Origin: Clostridiales bacterium
GTDB taxonomy: Bacteria > Bacillota > Clostridia > Saccharofermentanales > Saccharofermentanaceae
Length of the DNA: 64,000 nt
Reading direction: 5' to 3'
Assembly: GCA_017513085.1 (NCBI GenBank)
Contig: JAFWDK010000003.1
Span: 1-64,000, forward strand
In this document: one piece after another, positions 58,199-64,000 of the stretch
Layout of the letters: every line of letters begins with the position of its first letter
Position numbering within the stretch: the first letter of the stretch is position 1
Made by a program: the position numbers and the translations under genes
The notes under the pieces: model-generated
The model's database searches: none
The model's input: the letters and a program-made list of their open reading frames with translations, nothing else
Told to the model about the DNA's origin: nothing

Positions 58199-59191
58199 TT
58201 ACAAATCGTTTTCTAACACTTTTCGCTCACGGTATTCTTTGGGACTCATTCCGAACCGTTCCCGGAAAGACTTGGAGAAATAACTCATATTGTTATACCC
58301 TGCACGTGTTGCGGCTTCAGAAACATTCATCCGGGTCTCGCAAAGAAGAGATGCCGCATACTCCAGCCGCATCTCCTGCACGTATGCATGCAGGGATGTA
58401 TCATACATCATCCGGAACAAACGGTTGAGCTTACTAAGACTCATGGCCAGGGACTTTGCGATATTCGGCGCGCTGTAGTCATCGTACGGGACCAGCTGGA
58501 TCTTCTCTCGGAGATGCTCGACCGAAAGACGGTCCTGAGGATCGATATATACTTCCTTTTTCACGTTTCCACTCTCTCCATTAACAATACCGAAAAGCAC
58601 CTGTGCCGTCAGTTCGATCATTTTTGTCTCCAGATAGACATCTTTAAACTCCGCATAGCGGTCGGCACTGTCGATCTCAGATAGGATCCTGAACATCTCC
58701 GGCGTAATACGTGTTTTCATTACCCGAGCAAAAACCAGCTTCTCGATCCGATCGCTCTCTCCCTTCGGAAAAAGCATATGAAGAAGTTCGGAAAAGCGCG
58801 ATGTTTTCATCTGCAGGCTACGGAACTGATAATGCCGTCCGCTGGGGTAAAACATAGAGGTGCCGATGTTATCATTCCTGTAGATACACACCTCCCCCCG
58901 TTTCATGATCACCTTCTGAAAACGTGGCGAGGCGGGATCCTCTCCCACCTGCCACTCGATATCCTGATTAAGATTGAATATGATCTGCACTTCATCCATC
59001 CCTGCATTATCACATTTCTTTGCGTCCGTATCCTTGGTAAAGGACAGATCCCAGCGGTAGTACAGGACATCATTCCTGGACTTTTCCTTCCGGATCTTCG
59101 CCGTGCCGATCTCCTCAGGAAACCCGGCCGCGCCATCCATATACTGATACAGTTCTTCCGTGCTGATCATGTTTTTTCTTTCTTTACTCAT
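58199..59191 (-). CDS. AraC-family regulator of the ABC/ECF locus
   Basis: The 330-residue protein has a ligand-type N-terminal domain (about 60-200) and a C-terminal double helix-turn-helix (IAKSLAMSLSKLNRLFRMMY, AATRAGYNNMSYFSKSFRER, GMSPKEYRE). The size and layout recall siderophore-responsive AraC regulators such as YbtA, but that is only resemblance. Its ATG shares one base with the stop of the ABC gene before it, so it is co-translated with pair 1. Confidence 0.9.
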   Translation of the reverse strand: MSKERKNMISTEELYQYMDGAAGFPEEIGTAKIRKEKSRNDVLYYRWDLSFTKDTDAKKCDNAGMDEVQIIFNLNQDIEWQVGEDPASPRFQKVIMKRGEVCIYRNDNIGTSMFYPSGRHYQFRSLQMKTSRFSELLHMLFPKGESDRIEKLVFARVMKTRITPEMFRILSEIDSADRYAEFKDVYLETKMIELTAQVLFGIVNGESGNVKKEVYIDPQDRLSVEHLREKIQLVPYDDYSAPNIAKSLAMSLSKLNRLFRMMYDTSLHAYVQEMRLEYAASLLCETRMNVSEAATRAGYNNMSYFSKSFRERFGMSPKEYRERKVLENDL

Positions 59192-60927
59192 TACTCCATC
59201 TTCCAGTTCTGTGAAAGCATCTGCTGCTCTGTCATATGACGGTAGAGACTGTCTTTTCCCATCAATTCCGAAGGGGTTCCTTCTTCTGCGACGACACCGT
59301 CCTTCAGCACAACGATATGATCCGCATTAGCGATCGTACGCATACGGTGGGCGATAATCATTACGGTCTTATTCCTGATCAGGCGGGAAAGCGCTTCCTG
59401 GATCACTGTCTCATTTTCAGCATCGAGAGAGGCTGTCGCTTCATCGAGAAGAATGATCGGTGCATCCTTCAGAAAAGCTCTTGCGATAGAGATACGCTGA
59501 CGTTCTCCTCCGGAAAGTTCACTTCCGTTTTCTCCGATCCTTGTGTTGTATCCTTCCGGAAGGAGCGATACGAACTCTTCACAGTTGGCTAATCTCGCCG
59601 CTTCCTTTACTTCATCATCAGTTGCTCCTGCCTTACCGATGCGGATATTCTCCAATACACTGTTATTGAACAGCGTGACATCCTGGAACACAATGGAATA
59701 CTTCTGCAAAAGAGTCTCCGGATCAATACCGGAAATATCCGTGCCTCCCAATGTGATCTTACCTTCCGTCGGATCCCAGAAACGGGCTGCCAGTCGGGAG
59801 ATCGTCGTTTTTCCTCCACCTGAAGGACCGATCAATGCAGTCACCTCGCCCTGCTTGGCTGTAAAGCTTACATCCTTCAGGACCGTAGTATCATCCGAAT
59901 ACTGAAAACCTACATGATCGAAAGTAATATCATATCCGGTGTTCGACAGGTGATCCGTTCCAGTCTGGATCTTATGTGAAAGCACTTCATCCAGACGTTC
60001 ACTCTGGATTCCGATGGAAATGATCGCAGCAAAATTCTGTAGTGTGATCTGCATCGGATCGTAAAGCCGCGAAACCAGCATAAGGAACATAAAGAAGGTA
60101 AGTATCGATATACTTCCATCAGCAAACAGAGCTCCTCCAACCAAAGCCGTCGTTCCGATACCGAGTTTCAGGATAATGGCTGCGGAATTGACATATACGG
60201 CCATTTTCAGTTCAGTGAAAAGAGCCATTTTTTCCACTTTCCGGATCTTGTTCTCCAGGCCGTCCATATATTTTCCCTCCGCATTATTCGCGCGCAGGTC
60301 ACGGATCGATTCCAGGCACTCCTGGATCCCATCTGCCATATCCATTTTGATCGCTGTATTTTTCCGAATAGCTCTTTTTTCTGCACCGGAGCAACTGAGC
60401 ACGATCAGAAACGCTATCGGGATCACCCAGAAACTGGCAAGTGCCATACGCCAATCGAAGAAGAAGAAGAGACTGATTCCGACCAGACTTGTAGAAATGA
60501 GTGCGCCGATCAGTTCAGGGATCCAGTGACTGGAAGCTGTTTCGATCGATGCACAGTCTCCCATGATATTGGTGGTAAGATCCGCAATATTCTTCTTCCC
60601 GAAATACGATAGCGGCAATTTACGGAGCTTCTCGGCAAGAGCCGTTCTTCGTACTCCGCTTTCCCGATATGTAGATAAGAATGTGGCATTATACTGAAGA
60701 TAATTCGTAAAAGCAATCAGCGCGAGAATAACAGCGCTGGCTATTAAATAGATCCCCAGACGGTCACGGGAAAGATTATCTTCCAGAAGATCCTTAATAA
60801 GCATATAAAGCACACCCGAAGGCATCATCAGGCAGATATTGGTCAGCGCACAGAAAAAACATGCTTTCACCATATCTTTAGCGCCTTGTTCTGAAAGCGC
60901 ATATTTATGCATAAGTTTCTTTATCAT
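59191..60927 (-). CDS. ABC half-transporter (membrane + ATPase), pair 1 second subunit
   Basis: The 578-residue protein has six helices and an ATPase domain with GPSGGGKTT, LSGGERQRISIA and ILLDEATASLDAEN. ATG 60927 comes two bases after the stop of the first subunit gene. It should pair with that subunit, and its stop overlaps the araC start. Confidence 0.93.
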   Translation of the reverse strand: MIKKLMHKYALSEQGAKDMVKACFFCALTNICLMMPSGVLYMLIKDLLEDNLSRDRLGIYLIASAVILALIAFTNYLQYNATFLSTYRESGVRRTALAEKLRKLPLSYFGKKNIADLTTNIMGDCASIETASSHWIPELIGALISTSLVGISLFFFFDWRMALASFWVIPIAFLIVLSCSGAEKRAIRKNTAIKMDMADGIQECLESIRDLRANNAEGKYMDGLENKIRKVEKMALFTELKMAVYVNSAAIILKLGIGTTALVGGALFADGSISILTFFMFLMLVSRLYDPMQITLQNFAAIISIGIQSERLDEVLSHKIQTGTDHLSNTGYDITFDHVGFQYSDDTTVLKDVSFTAKQGEVTALIGPSGGGKTTISRLAARFWDPTEGKITLGGTDISGIDPETLLQKYSIVFQDVTLFNNSVLENIRIGKAGATDDEVKEAARLANCEEFVSLLPEGYNTRIGENGSELSGGERQRISIARAFLKDAPIILLDEATASLDAENETVIQEALSRLIRNKTVMIIAHRMRTIANADHIVVLKDGVVAEEGTPSELMGKDSLYRHMTEQQMLSQNWKME

Positions 60928-60929
60928 TA

Positions 60930-62693
60930 TTACGCACCTACCTTCCACTCGATCGACCGGCTGTATTCATCAACCATCCGCTTGTAGAGACCGTTCTGAT
61001 CCATAAGATCTTTATGTGATCCGCTTTCTACGAGTTTTCCATCTGACAAGACAAAGATCCTGTCCGCGTCGGCCACGGTACTAAGACGATGTGCGATCAT
61101 GATCACCGTCTTATCCTTTGCCATTTCCGAGAAAGCCGCCTGAACTTTCGTCTCGTTATCCGGATCGGCAAATGCCGTCGCCTCATCCAGGATCAGGATC
61201 GGCGCATCTTTTAAAACAGCACGGGCGATCGTGATCCGCTGCTGTTCTCCTCCGGACAGATAGGTTCCCTTTTCACCCAGGACCGTATGGATCCCGTTCG
61301 GAAGCTTATTGATAATGTCCATGCACTGTGCTTTTTCCAGAGCCGCCAGAACCTCTTCTTCCGTCGCGGAAGGTCTTCCCATCCGAACATTTTCCAGGAT
61401 CGATGTCTTGATCAACCGGCTGTCCTGAAATACGAAGGACACCTGTCCCATCAGTTCCGACGAAGACATATCCTTGATATCCACTCCACCGATAGATATC
61501 TTTCCCTCACTCACATCGAAAAAGCGCACCAGAAGCTCCGCCAAAGTAGTTTTTCCTGATCCTGAAGGTCCGACCAGTGCAACATGTTCGCCGGGACGGA
61601 TCGAAAGAGAAATATCCGATACCGCATCTCTTGTTGCATCTTTATAACGATAGCTGACATGTTCCAGTTCAATACTGCTGTCCTTGGCCGAAAGCGAGCT
61701 TTTCGATTCCGGGAGAGGTTCAATAGCCAGGACCTGATCTACACGTTTCAGCGCATCGATCAACGTCATTTCCGCTTCGCCGGAATAAGCAACCTTGGTT
61801 AGTGCTACCGTGATCAGCGGTGTTACGATAATGTAGTACATGACATTCAGAATATCGGCATTGGCGATACCGTCGCCTGTAATAAGAAAAGCCGATACAA
61901 CGAGTGCCAGAAAAATCGCATTTATACAAGTCATGAATGCGATCATGGGTTTACGGAGCATGAGCGTGTAGTCTGTCGACCATTTTCCGAAATCATCGAT
62001 CGATTTTTTAAATCTTGCAAATGAATGCACGGTCTGACCGAAAGTCTTCACTACCGGGATTCCGCGTACGTACTCTGTCGCTTCACTGCTCATGACCTCA
62101 AGGGCACTCTGATACTCCCCCATTTTTTCCTGCATGTTCTTCCCCATCATAGTCATCATAAAGCAAAACCCGATGATTGCAGGGATCACGCAGATCAGAC
62201 CGATCTTCCAGTTAAATGCAAGTACCAGAACAATAAGACCCACAGGGGTAACTGCCGCGACGGTCTTATCTGCCAGATTATGGGCGATATATGTTTCAGT
62301 TGCCGCGGTCGAATCATTCACGATACGGCGGATCTTGCCGGTTCCGTCTTCATCAAAAACGCCCAAAGGCAGCGTAATGATCCTTCTCATCAATGCGCTC
62401 CTCATATTCGCTTGAACCCGGAACGCAGCAATGTGCGTGCACAACAGCGCCAGAATATAAACCAGAAGCGCTCCGATGATCAATCCTACCGCCAGCCATG
62501 CGTGTCCGGTGATCAGATCCGGGTCCTGTCCCTCTACCGCGATCTTAATGATCTTCCATAACTCATAAAACGGGATAAGTGTCATAACACCACTAACACC
62601 GGCCAGGACCCTTCCTATCAGGATCAGGTTCTTGTGACCGCCTGCATAATTCCGTATGAGCTTCATGTGATCATACTTTTCAACTTTTGCCAA
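60930..62693 (-). CDS. ABC half-transporter (membrane + ATPase), pair 1 first subunit
   Basis: The 587-residue protein has six helices and an ATPase domain with GPSGSGKTT, LSGGEQQRITIA and LILDEATAFADPDN. TTG 62693 is the likely start because AAAGGAG lies nine bases upstream; the first in-frame ATG is at codon 10. It opens the unit pair 1-AraC behind an operator at 62716-62731. Confidence 0.92.
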   Translation of the reverse strand: MAKVEKYDHMKLIRNYAGGHKNLILIGRVLAGVSGVMTLIPFYELWKIIKIAVEGQDPDLITGHAWLAVGLIIGALLVYILALLCTHIAAFRVQANMRSALMRRIITLPLGVFDEDGTGKIRRIVNDSTAATETYIAHNLADKTVAAVTPVGLIVLVLAFNWKIGLICVIPAIIGFCFMMTMMGKNMQEKMGEYQSALEVMSSEATEYVRGIPVVKTFGQTVHSFARFKKSIDDFGKWSTDYTLMLRKPMIAFMTCINAIFLALVVSAFLITGDGIANADILNVMYYIIVTPLITVALTKVAYSGEAEMTLIDALKRVDQVLAIEPLPESKSSLSAKDSSIELEHVSYRYKDATRDAVSDISLSIRPGEHVALVGPSGSGKTTLAELLVRFFDVSEGKISIGGVDIKDMSSSELMGQVSFVFQDSRLIKTSILENVRMGRPSATEEEVLAALEKAQCMDIINKLPNGIHTVLGEKGTYLSGGEQQRITIARAVLKDAPILILDEATAFADPDNETKVQAAFSEMAKDKTVIMIAHRLSTVADADRIFVLSDGKLVESGSHKDLMDQNGLYKRMVDEYSRSIEWKVGA

Positions 62694-62715
62694 ATTAAAT
62701 CACTCCTTTTTTCTA

Positions 62716-62731
62716 GTTAGCTATCGCTAAC
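62716..62731. promoter_or_regulatory. GTTAGC-N4-GCTAAC operator before ABC pair 1
   Basis: GTTAGC-TATC-GCTAAC, identical in both arms to the sites at 54531 and 58144. On the minus strand it lies between a TATAAG -10-like element (62744 region) and the ribosome site, as expected for a repressor site. Confidence 0.85.
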
Positions 62732-62751
62732 CGTCAAACGATAACTTATAC

Positions 62752-62776
62752 AATAAAAAAGAGCCTTGCGGCTCTC
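62752..62776 (-). terminator. Terminator of tetR
   Basis: AGAGCC-GCAA-GGCTCT followed by TTTTTT on the minus strand, directly after the tetR stop. Confidence 0.93.
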
Positions 62777-62778
62777 TT

Positions 62779-63396
62779 CTATTTCACACCCATGATCTTC
62801 AGCCATCCCGGCATGAAGAACTCTTCTAATGTATTCAGATAACTTAGGATCTTTTCGTCTTCCTCTTCATGGAGGATCGACTCAAAGCAAGCCGATAAAT
62901 ACGCAGTGAGCAGCATATGTAATTCTGTTTCACTGATTTCTTTTACCGGATAACCTTTCTCTTTAAAATACTCCAAAGCACGCATAAATTCCTTCTGATT
63001 CTCGATGACGAAATCATGTACGAAATTCTCATATTTCGTTCCCTTCGAACCATTGAGCAAAAGGCGGAATTCTTCTTTCTTCGGAAGGATCACAGTCTTG
63101 ATCAGATCCATGATCGTTTCATCAAAAAGCTTCTCTTCACTTTCCTTGCGTGCTGTCATTTCGTATTTGATCCGGATATGCCGTTTGGTCCAGTTTTCAA
63201 TTTCTGAAACCAGGGGGGAAACAATTGCCTCAAACATGGATGCCTTGTCGGGATAATGCCGATAAAGTCCGGCGGAAGTCATGCCCGCACGGGAACCGAT
63301 GCTACGGATCGATGCAGCTTCAAATCCTTTTTCAAGAAACTCTTCCTTGATCGCCCGGTTCACTTTGATGTGACTTGCAGACTTATCTCTTGGCAT
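62779..63396 (-). CDS. TetR-family repressor of the ABC/ECF locus
   Basis: The 205-residue protein has the TetR helix-turn-helix at residues 8-55 (FEAASIRSIGSRAGMTSAGL, YRHYPDKASMFEAI) and a helical ligand domain. ATG 63396 follows GGAAG at an 11-base distance; ATGs at 63417 and 63426 are alternatives. Its own promoter carries a degenerate copy of the operator found before the three neighbouring units, so it is the likely common repressor. The inducer is unknown. Confidence 0.9.
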   Translation of the reverse strand: MPRDKSASHIKVNRAIKEEFLEKGFEAASIRSIGSRAGMTSAGLYRHYPDKASMFEAIVSPLVSEIENWTKRHIRIKYEMTARKESEEKLFDETIMDLIKTVILPKKEEFRLLLNGSKGTKYENFVHDFVIENQKEFMRALEYFKEKGYPVKEISETELHMLLTAYLSACFESILHEEEDEKILSYLNTLEEFFMPGWLKIMGVK

Positions 63397-63401
63397 GAAC
63401 A

Positions 63402-63479
63402 ACAGACTTCCTTTCATTGTGATCATCGTTAGCTATCATTGATAACCTACATAATCATGCACCATAAAAGGAAGTCTGT
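63402..63479. repeat. Inverted repeat flanking the tetR promoter
   Basis: ACAGACTTCCTTT (63402-63414) and its exact complement (63467-63479) lie 52 bases apart and continue outward as CATGAAC/GTTCATG after a small offset. Between them lies the degenerate operator GTTAGC-TATCATT-GATAAC (63428-63446). On the minus strand TTGACA at the outer arm could be the tetR -35. Confidence 0.75.
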
Positions 63480-63490
63480 CAAGTTCATGA

Positions 63491-64000
63491 TCAAGCTTTT
63501 TTACCCTGATTTGCCACAGCTTCCATCTTCGCTTTCAAAGCTTCCTGATCACCGAGATAGTAGTGATTCAGAACACGGAAATCATCATCAAATTCATATA
63601 CCAGTGGAACAGCTGTCGGAATATTGACGCCGATGATCTCTTCGGAAGACAGGTTATCAAAATACTTCACAAGAGCACGGAGCGAGTTACCGTGAGCCGC
63701 GATCACCACTCTCTTTCCCGCCTTCATTTCCGGCTTGATCACCTCTTCAAAATACGGGATCACGCGCTCTATCGTCGTTTCCAGACTTTCATTCTTCGGA
63801 AGAAGCGAAACATCCACATCCCGGAACATAGCCTGCTTTGTCGCAGAACGCTCATCGTCGTCAGAAAGCTCCGGCGGTTTTACGTCGAAAGAACGTCTCC
63901 AGATCTTTACCTGCTCCTCACCGTATTTTTCGGCAGTTTCAGACTTATTCAACCCCTGTAGCGCACCGTAGTGGCGTTCGTTCAGTTTCCATGACTTCAC
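63491..64000 (-). CDS. gpmA: 2,3-bisphosphoglycerate-dependent phosphoglycerate mutase, N-terminus cut by window edge
   Basis: The visible 169 residues begin inside the protein at [19 protein letters not shown], about residue 82 of a normal 250-residue enzyme. They include the substrate Tyr/Arg region (RRSFDVKPP) and the second catalytic His in [13 protein letters not shown]. The N-terminal RHG motif lies outside the window. It interconverts 2- and 3-phosphoglycerate in glycolysis. No clear terminator follows it; the inverted repeat of the tetR promoter begins 12 bases after the stop. Confidence 0.95.
   Translation of the reverse strand: MKSWKLNERHYGALQGLNKSETAEKYGEEQVKIWRRSFDVKPPELSDDDERSATKQAMFRDVDVSLLPKNESLETTIERVIPYFEEVIKPEMKAGKRVVIAAHGNSLRALVKYFDNLSSEEIIGVNIPTAVPLVYEFDDDFRVLNHYYLGDQEALKAKMEAVANQGKKA

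Noticed and set aside
62716..62745. TTGACG...TAGAAA as promoter of ABC pair 1 with the operator exactly in the spacer
   Set aside because: The start would then fall within the ribosome site, so the TATAAG element further upstream is the better -10.

Overview
The window reads as part of the chromosome of an anaerobic Firmicute of the class Clostridia, probably a gut or rumen fermenter of plant polysaccharide. The evidence is the strong GGAGG ribosome sites, a tryptophan T-box and a TPP riboswitch, LL-diaminopimelate aminotransferase, type III (GlnN) glutamine synthetase, an oxygen-defence set (PerR, reverse rubrerythrin, flavodiiron protein) and a secreted pectin/xylan-type esterase-hydrolase with a long Thr-Pro linker. 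No rRNA, tRNA, insertion sequence, phage gene or CRISPR array was seen. Almost all genes lie on the minus strand; the plus-strand exceptions are glnA-amtB-asnB-pyrG and the moxR-DUF58-transglutaminase operon.

Layout. 1-7.1 kb: a secreted SGNH-esterase/DUF4832 enzyme cut by the left edge, an AraC regulator, a four-domain flavodiiron protein and a secreted membrane-anchored protein. 7.4-12.9 kb: rubrerythrin, perR and two cyclic-di-GMP proteins. 13-22 kb: T-box-controlled trpB, a histidine kinase/response regulator/ABC transporter operon, aroF-pheA and metY with a possible 36-residue leader peptide. 22-26 kb: TPP-riboswitch operon thiM-thiE-thiD-thiC. 26-32 kb: gltB-gltD with a structured leader. 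32.2-33.9 kb: the only large gene-free stretch, holding fifteen tandem copies of a 53-bp hairpin repeat and a decayed small gene. 33.9-36.6 kb: dapF-dapL and an ANTAR RNA-binding regulator. 36.9-44.2 kb: glnA, an ammonium transporter fused to a PII domain, asnB and pyrG, with hairpins between the genes. 44.3-51.5 kb: an iron-sulfur flavoprotein, ZIP transporter, acetyltransferase, moxR operon and an orphan membrane protein. 51.6-63.4 kb: an ECF transporter (S, T and fused A components), four exporter-fold ABC half-transporters, an AraC regulator and a TetR regulator. 63.5 kb to the end: gpmA, cut by the right edge.

How the parts fit. The glnA-amtB-asnB-pyrG and gltBD blocks form a nitrogen-assimilation region with a dedicated ANTAR regulator and shared TTGCAA-type promoter motifs. 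The TetR, ABC pairs, AraC and ECF genes appear to form one regulon, because the palindrome GTTAGC-N4-GCTAAC occurs in front of each of their three transcription units and a degenerate version precedes tetR. The most unusual structure is the 53-bp repeat array between dapL and gltB.
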